This document shows, piece after piece, positions 1-9,523 of a stretch of 64,000 nucleotides of DNA. Source of the DNA: Clostridiaceae bacterium DTU079 (GTDB taxonomy: Bacteria > Bacillota > Clostridia > Acetivibrionales > Acetivibrionaceae); contig LFSC01000036.1 of the NCBI GenBank assembly GCA_001512505.1, positions 1 to 64,000 on the forward strand, written 5' to 3'. The notes under the pieces were generated by a model. The model was not told where the DNA came from. It searched no databases and was given only the letters and a program-made list of their open reading frames with translations. A program made the translations under genes and the position numbers. How positions within the stretch are numbered: the stretch's first letter is position 1; every line of letters begins with the position of its first letter.

Positions 1-57
1 TCAGTGCCGATGATACTTGGATGGAGACGTCCCGGGAAAGTAGGTCGCTGCCAGATT
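1..57 (+). rRNA. rrf: 5S ribosomal RNA, 3' end (partial)
   Basis: The first ~57 bases match the conserved 3' half of bacterial 5S rRNA, including the 'GCCGATGATACTTGG' segment and the closing 'AGTAGGTCGCTGCCAG'. The 5' part lies outside the window, so an rRNA operon probably ends here. It is followed within a few bases by tRNA-Asn, a common arrangement at the end of clostridial rRNA operons. Confidence 0.9.
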
Positions 58-62
58 TATAT

Positions 63-138
63 TCCTCAATAGCTCAGTCGGTAGAGCATGCGGCTGTTAA
101 CCGCAGGGTCGTAGGTTCGAGTCCTACTTGAGGAGCCA
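63..138 (+). tRNA. tRNA-Asn (anticodon GTT)
   Basis: A full 76-base cloverleaf can be folded. The acceptor stem TCCTCAA pairs with TTGAGGA. The D arm is GCTC/GAGC. The anticodon stem TGCGG/CCGCA encloses loop CTGTTAA with anticodon GTT. The T arm is GTAGG-TTCGAGT-CCTAC. The 3' CCA is encoded. It sits directly behind the 5S rRNA, so it is likely cotranscribed with the rRNA operon. Confidence 0.96.
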
Positions 139-143
139 TGGAT

Positions 144-177
144 AAAACGCTTAAGCCATAAGGTTTAGGCGTTTTTT
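144..177 (+). terminator. Rho-independent terminator of the rRNA/tRNA operon
   Basis: AAAACGCTTAAGCC and GGTTTAGGCGTTTT form a 14-bp stem with two G-T pairs and a loop of about 4 bases, ending in a T run. It lies six bases after the tRNA CCA end. Confidence 0.88.
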
Positions 178-332
178 ACATGCTCAAAATTAATAACAAA
201 TTGAAAAGACATAGGGATGTTTTTCGCTTTTCCTATAAGGAGAAGTGAATTAAGTAAACAAATTGATACTTGTATAGAAAATTACTTTGTAGTATTGTTA
301 TATTGTGCTAATTCATGATATGGAGGTTGAGT

Positions 333-842
333 GTGTTGGGATTTATAGCGGGAGTAATTATACTTCTATTATATACCGTACCGCTTTTCATAACTCTTTT
401 TAATATAGCAAATCTGACAGAGGAAAAACCGATACTGGAGCGTTTAACAGATGTTTCAACTTTTGTATTGGGTATACCATTGACTGTTTTATTGTTTCTT
501 TTTTGGGGGGCAAAAGAATATACGGAACCGATTATTCTTAACTATGATAATTTTGAATTTCATACACCGATTTCATATAAGCATATGCCAACTGTTTTAG
601 TAATTGCAGCGGTTGCAATAATAGGATATTGGATCTTGAGATTAAAAAAAGAAAAGCTACCGCCTTTAATAACTGTTTTATGTATTTCATCAATGTACTT
701 GGGGATAGCTTTAGGAATAATCTTTAACATCCAGATCTTTAAGAATATTCTTGCGGCAAGCACGTATCTGCCATTTGAGGGATTCTATTTAACGTTGTTT
801 CCGTTAAATTATATATTATATTATGTTCCATCAGACTTATGA
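333..842 (+). CDS. Polytopic membrane protein, unknown function
   Basis: About 169 residues with four to five strongly hydrophobic segments separated by short polar loops; no catalytic motif is recognised. An ATG at 315 is in frame, but GGAGG at 322-326 lies after it and is well placed for GTG at 333 (or TTG at 336), so 333 is preferred. The stop overlaps the ATG of the next gene by four bases (ATGA), so the two are probably translationally coupled and may act together. The family was not recognised. Confidence 0.6.
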   Translation: MLGFIAGVIILLLYTVPLFITLFNIANLTEEKPILERLTDVSTFVLGIPLTVLLFLFWGAKEYTEPIILNYDNFEFHTPISYKHMPTVLVIAAVAIIGYWILRLKKEKLPPLITVLCISSMYLGIALGIIFNIQIFKNILAASTYLPFEGFYLTLFPLNYILYYVPSDL

Positions 843-1552
843 AACAAGTCATAACTATAAAAGTAAATAACCAAGCTAGAGAAGAAGGTAACTTTTGTGG
901 AGATGAATTGGATACCGATCGACAAGGTTTAGGGACAAGCAGTAAAGAAAAAGATAAAAGTATTTACGAAAATAGATTTTTGAATTATTGCTATAGGCTA
1001 TTATTAAAAAGTACAGGGTGGTATACGGCTGCTTTTGTGCTGATGATTCCTTTGCTTGGTATATTGCTTACCATTCTTGTAATATTCGGACAATCTCCGG
1101 ATTCAGTTATAAAAGCATTCACGGAAACCAGTGATTGGACTTTGTCACAAGAGATATCTCCTCCACCGATTGAAGATTACTCAGGGCATTATTTGTGTAC
1201 AGTTGCACTAAAGGGACATAAAAAGCTGGTGAAACCCACAAGAATAGGCATAAGGCACGGCGTGAAGATAATAGTAAACAGGCAGCTTTGTGTTGCAAAT
1301 GCTTTTGAGCAGTTGATACAGGAGAGACTTCCAAAGCTGCACAAGCTAATAAGGCATATATACGATAAATATGGTTATCCATTGTCAAAGCACATAACGA
1401 CCAAATGGAGAGCAGATCTTGTTTACATTCTGATGAAGCCTCTTGAATGGTTTTTCCTTATTATATTGTATTCCTTTGATATCAAGCCCGAAAACAGAAT
1501 AGCAATGCAATACACCGGAAAAACTGCAATAAAAGTCTATCCAAATCAATGA
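839..1552 (+). CDS. Hypothetical protein with one or two membrane segments
   Basis: The 237-residue product has a polar N-terminus of about 55 residues, a hydrophobic segment near residues 62-85, a soluble middle part and a second hydrophobic segment near residues 197-212. No known domain is recognised. It overlaps the upstream membrane-protein gene by ATGA and has no clear ribosome binding site of its own, pointing to translational coupling. Function unknown. Confidence 0.55.
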   Translation: MKQVITIKVNNQAREEGNFCGDELDTDRQGLGTSSKEKDKSIYENRFLNYCYRLLLKSTGWYTAAFVLMIPLLGILLTILVIFGQSPDSVIKAFTETSDWTLSQEISPPPIEDYSGHYLCTVALKGHKKLVKPTRIGIRHGVKIIVNRQLCVANAFEQLIQERLPKLHKLIRHIYDKYGYPLSKHITTKWRADLVYILMKPLEWFFLIILYSFDIKPENRIAMQYTGKTAIKVYPNQ

Positions 1553-1805
1553 GGAATATGCCAAAGCAACTCCGAATTTGAAAACTGATGTACCGCCATA
1601 TTGTTTCTGAGAGTATCTTGACCTTAGGAGCATAAGGACTGACTGAACAACGGTTCCATCTTATTTTAGACCAGCAACAACCATTTTTATTATACAGCCA
1701 GTACAGGAGGTTTATATTAGATTAGATAAAAAATAGTTGATATAAGCTATTTTATAAAAGTAATATTATACATAACGAAATAAAGCAATTGCTTACGTAT
1801 CTCCG
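1553..1805. other. Gap without a recognised gene
   Basis: AT-rich spacer of about 250 bases. No RNA gene, terminator or convincing promoter was seen. Confidence 0.5.
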
Positions 1806-2102
1806 ATGGAAAGTATTGATAGGTATACAATAGCAGACAGGTTGGAAAGAATTGCATTGGAGTTGCAAAAGCAGATGGAGATGATACAAATGGTCGTTAG
1901 AAAGCATGGAGTGGAGAATGAGTTCGCTAAAGAGCTCCATAGCACTGTTATTAGCGAGTTTGAAGAAGTAGTAGATATTATTGAGGAGGATAATGTAGAT
2001 TTGGAAAAGCTTGATAGCATTGCATCTCAAATTGGATGGAATACTCGCTCATATGATATGAGATATTATTCTGATTTCCCGGATGAAGTGAATAAGAAAT
2101 AA
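1806..2102 (+). CDS. Small acidic helical protein, possibly N-terminally truncated
   Basis: The 98-residue product is rich in Glu, Ile and Leu and looks helical or coiled-coil; the family is not recognised. There is no ribosome binding site before the ATG at 1806. The frame stays open upstream for ten more protein-like codons back to a stop at 1773-1775. The present ORF may therefore be the remainder of a longer protein whose 5' end is lost. It is moderately likely to be expressed only if an alternative start is used. Confidence 0.4.
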   Translation: MESIDRYTIADRLERIALELQKQMEMIQMVVRKHGVENEFAKELHSTVISEFEEVVDIIEEDNVDLEKLDSIASQIGWNTRSYDMRYYSDFPDEVNKK

Positions 2103-2150
2103 TAGGATTGAACATGGAAATTTTTCCTTTCTTTGAAATAAGGAATATTT

Positions 2151-2719
2151 TTAGTTTCTCTTATATAATAACACGGGTGTGAAGTCTTCAACATAAGATT
2201 TCACACCCAAACTAATTTTAAAGATCATCGATTCCTTAGGATCAAACAGTCCGACTGCAACAACTGTGCCGTCTTCTTTTAGTCCGGCAATATAATAATC
2301 TCCGTTGATTTGAACAATGTTGGTGAAGTTATTCAGGTTAAAGTTTTCAAAATAGGGCTTTTGGACTGATACAACAGTACCGTCTTTTTTCAAACCTGCA
2401 ACATACCTTTCACAGGTAAAAATTTGAACAATATCTTTCATTTCATCCGTATTGAATTAATTTGAACGATGTCCGACCAATCATCAAAATTATGCTTATT
2501 ATATGAGTCATATCCTGCAGTTACAACAGTACCGTCTTTTTTTAATCCTATTACACAAACTCTGCCGGCAGCAACCTGAACAATATTCTTCCACTCATTT
2601 ATAGCTGATAAAATGTTCTCTTTATTAGTTGTAGAAACAACAGTACCGTCCGGTTTTAACTATACCAGGAAATTATCACTGTCTGAAATCATTGCATTAC
2701 TAAGTTCAGGAACTTTCAG
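2151..2719 (-). pseudogene. RCC1-repeat protein remnant (degenerate copy 2)
   Basis: Reading right to left, the frame resembles the start of the neighbouring RCC1 domain (LKVPELSNAM against LKIPERGNTM). It then has an in-frame TAG just before LKPDGTVV, where the intact copy has a lysine. RCC1 repeats follow (GLKKDGTVV, DWSDIVQI), with a further frame change near 2440, and the frame resumes as MKDIVQIF and more GLKxDGTVV units. There is no signal peptide. It looks like the leftover of a tandem duplication of the adjacent gene. Confidence 0.7.
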
Positions 2720-3794
2720 AGTATTATCTCATTTAGGGTATTTTGCTGAAGTACAATTGAAATGTTTAAACAAATTACGATGTCGATCATATTTATTGCA
2801 TCGTTGGCATTTATATCCATTACTTCATTATAATTTTGTTCTCCCTTTATGCTGTTATAGGAAAAAATAATCGAGACTATATCTTCCATGTTTATGGCAC
2901 CGTTTTGTATACCGTTTGGAGCAATATCATATCTCCCGGCCACATCGGTATGGGATTCTCTTGATCTGAAATCTCAAGAGTCATGTTAAAACTAGTTATT
3001 TCAATTTTTCTTAAAAGGAATCCCGGTTTAGTTATATAAACTGTATATCCGGATATGGAAATTGGTATGTTTGAAAGGAAAAAGAACCCGTCTTCATCGG
3101 TAAAACTTGATATTCCAAGCTCAGGTAATAGGTAAAGATTCAATAACCGGTAATGCTCCAACAGTTCCATCGCTCTTTAAACCGGCAGTATGACTATAAC
3201 CTGAAGGGACTTGAACGATATCCGTCCAGTTTTCAATGCTATACGTTCTTGAAGATAAATATTCTGCAACAACAACTGTTCCATCCTTTTTTAAGCCTGA
3301 TATATGATCATATCCTGCAGAAACTTGAACAATGTCTGACCAACCGGACACATCACCGACAAACCCTCCTACGGCAACCACCGTGCCATCTTTTTTTAAT
3401 CCTATGGTGCTGCAGTGATGTGCAGAGATTTGAACAATATCCTTCCAATCTCGTACAATGCATTGACCATATCTGTTATCGCCAACAGCAACCACTGTCC
3501 CGCCTTTTTTTAAACCTACAGTGTGACTGTATCCAACGGCAATCTGTACAATATCGGTCCAATCTTCAACATTGCACTGACCGTAATCATTATTGCCGCA
3601 TGCTACGACAGTTCCGTCAGGTTTTAATTTGACTATGTAATCTGTTGAGCCTGCAATCATCGTATTACCACGCTCAGGTATTTTTAATTCCGACTTAGGC
3701 TGAACTGACTTTATGGCATAAGTATTTTCAGAAATCAAACTTGACGTTGAAAAAAGAATTGATAAAATCAGGATAAATAAAACTGATTTTTCAT
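2716..3794 (-). pseudogene. Secreted RCC1-repeat protein with dockerin-like C-terminus, frameshifted
   Basis: The order from the 5' end is a signal peptide, about five RCC1-type repeats (DGTVVA.G, W.DIVQI, GLKKDGTVV), a carboxypeptidase-regulatory-like beta domain (TDEDGFFFLSNIP), and two dockerin-like motifs (NGAINMEDIV and NANDAINMIDIV). It needs three frame changes. One is in an A5 tract just after the ATG at 3794; six A's would give MKKSVLF and join the signal peptide. One is near 3120-3150. One is near 2937-2941, where an extra G would restore MWAGRYD. An AGGGGAGA ribosome binding site precedes the ATG. It may have been a cellulosomal or surface protein; it is now probably inactive unless the shifts are sequencing errors. 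Confidence 0.7.
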
Positions 3795-4470
3795 ATTTTT
3801 AACAAATCTCCCCTAAAAAATAATGTAATATATATTTAATTTTATATTGCGAAGAAAATTATGTCGATTAATAAAGGATTTTGGTTAGAATGCTGCTGTT
3901 TGAGAGAAAATGCTTAGTACAAATATAATTTACTTTGAACTGAAGTTTAATAACGAGGACACATAAGAAAAATTGATATATGCCGTTTTTAATGCAATAG
4001 GAGAAATTTTATGTAAAATTGATAAACCTTAAAAATCTGATTATATTAATGTTATTGCTTTCTTTAGGGACTAATATTTATCTATTTGCTTAAATAGTTA
4101 TCTAAAAAGATATAACTGGGAAGGAGAGAAATGCAAATAATTAATATTTTCTGAGTTTAGGCCAATGCCCAACAGTAGTTATAAGGCTATGTTTGAAGAA
4201 GAGATACTATTTTGATTTTAGATGACTAAAATAAGAGGTATAGATTAAAAAAATATGATATAATTTTATTGAAAACGAAGATAAAAATGCAATAAATTTT
4301 AATTTGATGCCGAATTAATGTAACAAATTTAGAAATCAAAAGCAGTAACGTTCATGAAAGAAACATATCCGGATACTATTATATACCTTTGCAAACACTT
4401 CAAAATCGAGATATTGTGCCCTGTTTAATATTAAAATTAATTATAAAAAATTTTAAGGGGAGGAAATAAA
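3795..4470. other. Long intergenic region upstream of the GH9 gene
   Basis: About 675 AT-rich bases between divergent genes. No gene was recognised. It holds the extended -10 element listed at 4256-4264 and otherwise nothing that I can support. Confidence 0.5.
4256..4264 (+). promoter_or_regulatory. Candidate extended -10 promoter for the GH9 gene
   Basis: TGATATAAT fits an extended -10 element (TGnTATAAT). No good -35 is visible. It would give a leader of about 200 bases before the GH9 start. Confidence 0.35.
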
Positions 4471-6693
4471 ATGATGAAAAAAAGGATTAAACTGCATAAA
4501 ATTTTATCCATGACTATTCTGGTAGTAATTTTAACTACTTTGGTATTACCGCAGTTTGGTCTAGAACCAAAGGTGCAGGCTGCTTCTTCACCCCGTTTTG
4601 GAGATTTATACTACAATTATGGAGAAGCCTTGCAAAAAGCAATTCTTTTTTACAAAGCCAACCGACTTGGCGATTTGCCGGATGATTACATTCTGCCTTA
4701 CAGAGCGGATGCAGCAATGACAGACGGACAGGATGTGGGGCTTGACCTTACAGGAGGCTGGGCTGATGCCGGAGACGGAATTAAGTTTACCCATACTATT
4801 TCATATGCTGCTGCACAATTGGGATGGGGTGTATATGAATATAGGGAAGGTTTTGAAAAATTAGGGTTGCTTGAGGATATATTGGATGAAGTAAAATGGG
4901 GAACGGATTTTTTAATTAAAGCCAATCCGGAGCCTAATGTACTTTACTATATGTGCGGATACGGTGATTCCGACCACTCGGTGTGGGTTCCCCATGAATT
5001 TTTGGATTATGTAACCGACAGAAAATCCTTTAAGGTGGATCCGTCAACACCGGGTTCTGATGTTGCAGGTATGACTGCAGCGGCACTGGCTATAGCTTCT
5101 TTGATTTTTGAAGAGACAGATCCGGAGTATGCGGAAAAATGCTTAATGCATGCAGAGAGAATTTTTAATTTCGGTTATACATACAAAGGGAAAAACCCTC
5201 TGGATATTTTATACCCCTCGGGAAGCTATGTGGATGACCTTGCGTGGGGAGCTATTTGGCTTTACATAAAAACAGGAAAGCAGGATTACCTGGATAAGGC
5301 AATTTCAATTATGCCTGTTGATACAATAGGCGGATTTCATACTCATTGCTGGGATGATGTAAGCTATGGTGCGGCAATTAAAATAGCTCAGGTGACAAAA
5401 GACCAAAAATACGCTTCTATGGTGGAAAGAAATTTGGACTTTTTCTTGCCCGGTGGAGGCATAACCTACACCCCCGGAGGATTGGCATGGCTTTCTCAAT
5501 GGGGTTCCTTGCGTTATGCCAGTACAGCAGCGTTTTTAGCTTTTGTATGGTCCGATGATAAAACCGTTGGAACATTGTCCAAAAAAGATGAATACAGGAA
5601 ATTTGCAGAAAGACAAATAAATTATATATTGGGTGACAATCCGCGGGGAGGAAGTTATGTAGTTGGTTTTGGAGAGAATTCTCCCAAGCATCCTCATCAC
5701 AGAACTGCCCATGGTTCATGGGTGAGTATGACGGATGTGCCTTCTTTTAGCCGGCATATACTGTACGGTGCTTTAGTAGGTGGTCCCAATTCCAGTGATT
5801 ATTGGGAAGACAATATTGAGGATTATGTTATGAACGAAGTGGCAATTGACTACAATGCAGGTTTTGTAGGCGCTCTTGCCAAAATGGCTGATATGTATGG
5901 AGGAAAAATACTTGAAGATTGGCCAAAGCCTGAAGATTTCCGGGCACCCGAGGATAACCTGGTGGAATATTTCTGCCGTGGATGGATAATGTATGAGGGT
6001 TTTGGAACATTAAATCTATTAATGCAGGTAAACAATAGGTCAGCATGGCCTCCGACAATGAAAGACAAATTGTCTGTTCGTTATTTCATGGATCTAAGCG
6101 AGGTATTTGAGGCCGGAGGAAGTTTGGATGATGTGGAAATAACTTTAGGGCAAAGTGAAGGTGCCAAACTCGAAGGATTAAAACATTATGCGGACAATAT
6201 TTATTATTTCACAGTGGATTTCACCGGAACAAAGATCATGCCGGCCGAATGGAACTTATGCGAAAAAGATGCAAACGTATCCATTAGATATAAAAACGGC
6301 ATAGGATCCCATGAAAACGACTGGTCTTATCAGAATTTGAGTGATTCACCGGATTTTGATGCGATTTCTTTTGCAGGTTTGACTCCCTATATACCCGTAT
6401 ATGATAACGGAGTTCTTCTGTGGGGAGAAGAACCGCCCCATGAAGGAAACACACCTAATCCTACACCTAGCCCGACACCGACCGGATCTGAGTTTATTTA
6501 CGGAGACGTAAACAGTGATAATTCAGTGGATTCATTGGATGTATCAATCTTGAAAAGATATATACTCCGTAAAAATCCTCCGTCTGTAAACCTGGATGCT
6601 GCGGATTTAAACGGTGATGATTCAGTAGATTCATTGGATTTATCAATCTTGAAAAGATATGTTTTAAGGAAGATTCCTTCAATACCTATTTGA
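4471..6693 (+). CDS. Cellulosomal GH9 endoglucanase, GH9-CBM3c-dockerin I
   Basis: The 740-residue exported cellulase hydrolyses beta-1,4-glucan. Residues 1-38 are a signal peptide ending VQAA. The GH9 catalytic domain spans about 40-480. It has WADAGD with the two general-base aspartates D99 and D102, the conserved HHRTAHGSW stretch, and NEVAIDYNAG with the proton-donor glutamate E456. A CBM3c-like module (about 495-650) is typical of processive GH9 'theme B' enzymes. A Pro/Thr linker and two dockerin repeats (SVDSLDVSILKRY and [13 protein letters not shown]) end the protein, so it docks on a scaffoldin cohesin. GGGGAGG precedes the ATG. Size and layout match CelN/CelF/CelR-type enzymes of A. 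thermocellus; which one is not certain. Confidence 0.93.
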   Translation: MMKKRIKLHKILSMTILVVILTTLVLPQFGLEPKVQAASSPRFGDLYYNYGEALQKAILFYKANRLGDLPDDYILPYRADAAMTDGQDVGLDLTGGWADAGDGIKFTHTISYAAAQLGWGVYEYREGFEKLGLLEDILDEVKWGTDFLIKANPEPNVLYYMCGYGDSDHSVWVPHEFLDYVTDRKSFKVDPSTPGSDVAGMTAAALAIASLIFEETDPEYAEKCLMHAERIFNFGYTYKGKNPLDILYPSGSYVDDLAWGAIWLYIKTGKQDYLDKAISIMPVDTIGGFHTHCWDDVSYGAAIKIAQVTKDQKYASMVERNLDFFLPGGGITYTPGGLAWLSQWGSLRYASTAAFLAFVWSDDKTVGTLSKKDEYRKFAERQINYILGDNPRGGSYVVGFGENSPKHPHHRTAHGSWVSMTDVPSFSRHILYGALVGGPNSSDYWEDNIEDYVMNEVAIDYNAGFVGALAKMADMYGGKILEDWPKPEDFRAPEDNLVEYFCRGWIMYEGFGTLNLLMQVNNRSAWPPTMKDKLSVRYFMDLSEVFEAGGSLDDVEITLGQSEGAKLEGLKHYADNIYYFTVDFTGTKIMPAEWNLCEKDANVSIRYKNGIGSHENDWSYQNLSDSPDFDAISFAGLTPYIPVYDNGVLLWGEEPPHEGNTPNPTPSPTPTGSEFIYGDVNSDNSVDSLDVSILKRYILRKNPPSVNLDAADLNGDDSVDSLDLSILKRYVLRKIPSIPI

Positions 6694-6758
6694 TATGTAG
6701 ATACCCAAAGTATTTAAATCTTTTGTTTATCATATTATTTTTAAATTTCTCTAATGTT

Positions 6759-6795
6759 AATCCTACGGATAACAAAAATATCCGTAGGATTTTTA
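6759..6795 (+). terminator. Rho-independent terminator of the GH9 gene
   Basis: AATCCTACGGATA and TATCCGTAGGATT form a perfect 13-bp stem with a short A-rich loop, followed by a T run. Confidence 0.9.
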
Positions 6796-6910
6796 ATTCT
6801 TTTAGAATAATGAAGAAATATAGCACAAAATGCTTTTTAATTCAAAGAATTAGTAGTTGTTGTGAATGTCAAGTAGTATTTTACACTTTTCGGTCAATAT
6901 TTTTTTACAC

Positions 6911-7669
6911 CTAATTATTACCAAATATGGTTTGCCGATGTTTTAGTCTATAGCTTTCTCCATCGAGATTCAGCACTTGACACTTATGAACAATTCGATC
7001 TAGTATTGCTGTAGTTATTGCTGGATCGCCTAAAAGTTCTCCCCAATCTTCAGGTCCTTTATTTGAAGTAATAATGATTGAGGATTGACCGTAAAGCTTG
7101 TTAATTAGTTGGAAGAATAAATTTGCTTCGTTTTTTTCCATTGCAAGAAACATTAAGTCATCGATTATAACCAAATCAGAATCAATTATGCGTTTGTATT
7201 TTGACTTAGAAGTTCTTAGTATATCTTGTGTTTTAAGTACATGTATTAAATCATGCATAGTTATAAAGTGAACTTTGTATCCGCAATTAATGGCTTCAAT
7301 TCCTAAACCTATAGAAAGAAATGTTTTACCAACTCCAGTAGGACCAAGCAGGATTAAATTATAACCCTGCTCAATCCAGCTTAATTCTCTAAGCTGATTA
7401 AATTGCTTCTTACTTAACGTAGGCTGTTCTTTTAGGTCAAATTCATCAAGAGTTTTATACTCCGGAAAAGCAGCTTGTTTCAATCTTTTCTCAAAACGCT
7501 TTTCTTCTCTTCCTTGCATTTCGCATTTTAAAAGTTCTTCTAGGAACTTTTCATAAGATAGTGACTGGTTTATTGCTTGATTAAGTATATCTTTAATTTG
7601 TACTGCAATATGGTGCAAATTCACCGTTTTAAGCATAGTTTCAATATTATCTATTGTAAATTGTTGCAT
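6911..7669 (-). CDS. istB: IstB-like ATP-binding protein of IS21 element
   Basis: The 252-residue helper ATPase of IS21 transposition is related to DnaC/DnaA-type AAA+ proteins. The Walker A motif GPTGVGKT and a Walker B motif (LVIIDDL) are visible, followed by the sensor segment IIITSNKGPEDW. The start is placed at the ATG at 7669, because GGAGG lies eight bases upstream; an earlier in-frame ATG at 7690 precedes that site. The gene overlaps the end of istA by 23 bases, as usual in IS21 elements, suggesting coupled translation. Confidence 0.9.
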   Translation of the reverse strand: MQQFTIDNIETMLKTVNLHHIAVQIKDILNQAINQSLSYEKFLEELLKCEMQGREEKRFEKRLKQAAFPEYKTLDEFDLKEQPTLSKKQFNQLRELSWIEQGYNLILLGPTGVGKTFLSIGLGIEAINCGYKVHFITMHDLIHVLKTQDILRTSKSKYKRIIDSDLVIIDDLMFLAMEKNEANLFFQLINKLYGQSSIIITSNKGPEDWGELLGDPAITTAILDRIVHKCQVLNLDGESYRLKHRQTIFGNN

Positions 7670-9237
7670 TATCATTTCCTCCAAAAGCATTAATGTATTC
7701 TGACATATCTCGAATTTTAGGTGTAACCTTTATTTTTTCAATATTTTCAGGAGTTAACGCTACCGGCTCTGTTACTAAACCATTACCTAATTTCGCTTTA
7801 TCCTTTTCATAATGAGCTACTGCATCTCGAAAATCAGTGGCTCTATAAAGATGGTTTTTCATGCAAAATTCCAAAGCTTTATTATTGGATTCTAACGAAC
7901 TATCTTTCATAGCTGATTCGATTAGATTAAGCTGATCCCTTATGTACCGAGATTTTTCTTTTCGTATGTTTTCCATAAAGTCTTTTGCCTTTGCCGGATC
8001 AGAAAATCTATCTGCAATCTGATCTATTAGGACTGAAATTTTAACATTGTTATCTCGCTTATGGTTATTATTTTTAACCAGGTTTCCCTTATCTGCCGGT
8101 ATTTGATACTGCGCCAGTTTTTTGTCTGTATCAATATCTCTTATGATCAATTCAGTTTCACTTATGTAACTAACTTTAACATATGTATGAGGCCCTTTGT
8201 ATGTCCCCTTTGGAACTGAATATCTATTTCCTTTTATGGGAACAGTATTGTCTTTTCTTACTTGATAGGTTAGACTTAGAGATGGAGATTTTGTTTTTAT
8301 TTTGTCGAGTATCGGCTTTAGGTATTTCTTTTCTTCAAGGAATACTTGGGGCTGGTACTTTTCTTGTTGTTCCATGCACTTTGCCATTACCACGTCTTTC
8401 TAACCAACTAATGCAATCCTCGTTCCAACGGTCAATATTGTAGAATGTACGATGACGAGCAAAGTTGTTTTTTACAAAACCAACCACATTTTCAACCTTT
8501 CCCTTACTTTCAGGATCTGCCTTACGGCACATATATATTTTAAACTTACGTCTTTGATGATATCCTGCAAACTCACGGGTATATATCAAATCTCCATGGT
8601 TTTCACTTACAAGAATAACATGATCTTGGTCATAAACTATTTCTTCCGGCATACCTCCATAATATTCAAAGGCATTTTCATGTATCCGAATAATATCAGA
8701 AGTAGTAAAAGGTCTGCTTTGCCATTCGCAATATTTATATCGTGAATAACCTAAAACAAAACACATAACATAGAGCCGTATATACTTTCCATCTTCTTTT
8801 TTTACTTTTATTTCACCAAAATCAACTTGCATTTGCTTTCCCATTGGTAGTTCTTCAACTCCCTCATAATCCCGTGTTTTTGGTATTTTAAGAATGTTAT
8901 GCTTCTGCCTTAGAAATCTAATATACCGGCGTAATGTCTCTTCTGAGAATGGAAGCATTTTGTACTTTTCTTCAAGCCAGTCAAAAACCTGGGCAGCTGA
9001 TAGATCAGGAAACTCCTTTAACCATGATAGGATTTCATTGCTATATGGTTCAGGCTTCTTTTTTCGTACCTTCATTTCTTTGATAAATCCATCAAACTCA
9101 TCTGGTGACATTTTGAGGTATTTATTTATCGTAGGACGACTAATATTTAGCTTTCTAGCAATCTGAGACTTTTTAAGTCCTATTTCCTTAAGAAGTTTTA
9201 TTTCACTATACATATGCCAACCTTCCTCTTTTTTCAA
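7647..9237 (-). pseudogene. istA: IS21-family transposase IstA, frameshifted
   Basis: The transposase is split into two overlapping frames. The first 300 residues (9237 to 8335) carry an N-terminal helix-turn-helix (KKSQIARKLNISRPTINKYL) and the DDE integrase core, including QVDFGE and the DPESKGKVENVV segment. The second frame (to 7647) continues as VFLEEKKYL through the C-terminal domain. The frames meet at a run of four C's on the coding strand (plus-strand G's at 8348-8351). Three C's would read straight through as VPAQVFLEE. A one-base insertion, a sequencing error or a +1 programmed shift are all possible; without a shift the element cannot make a full transposase. Confidence 0.85.
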
Positions 9238-9394
9238 TGCTCATGCTCCTTTCAGTATAATTAAATATTATACCGAAAAAGCCCATTATCTTCACTTCGA
9301 CAGTTTAATAGATGTGAATATTTATTGATTTGAACTTACAACCCTTGATATGACTTTTTTGTAAATATGAATTTCCAGTATTCCAACATTGTTA

Positions 9395-9423
9395 TTGACA
9401 GATACTTGTAAAAACCGTAAAAT
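9395..9423 (+). promoter_or_regulatory. Outward-facing sigma-A promoter in the IS21 right end
   Basis: TTGACA at 9395-9400 and TAAAAT at 9418-9423 are separated by exactly 17 bases. The promoter points out of the element toward the small ORF at 9524, opposite to istA/istB. Confidence 0.65.
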
Positions 9424-9523
9424 CTTATTGACCGAAAACTGTCAATTATATTTTACCATTCACAGTTGTACAAGTAGAAGTTCGCTATAATTGGAAAAAA
9501 GATATAGTGGGGGACTGATTATA

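Larger units (their letters stand above)
6861..9464 (-). mobile_element. IS21-family insertion sequence with 5-bp target duplication
   Basis: The element is 2604 bp and carries istA and istB on the minus strand. The ends are inverted: the left begins TGTGAATG and the right ends CATTCACA. A second block, TTTTCGGTCAATA, is shared inside both ends, which fits the multiple terminal repeats of IS21 elements. GTTGT flanks both ends (6856-6860 and 9465-9469), a direct repeat made on insertion. It sits between the GH9 terminator and a small ORF, so no gene is obviously interrupted. The intact ends and duplication point to a recent insertion, although istA carries a frameshift. Confidence 0.92.

Noticed and set aside
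1119-1633. Minus-strand ORFs opposite the second hypothetical gene
   Set aside because: They overlap a plus-strand gene coupled to its neighbour and show no start signals or protein-like patterns.
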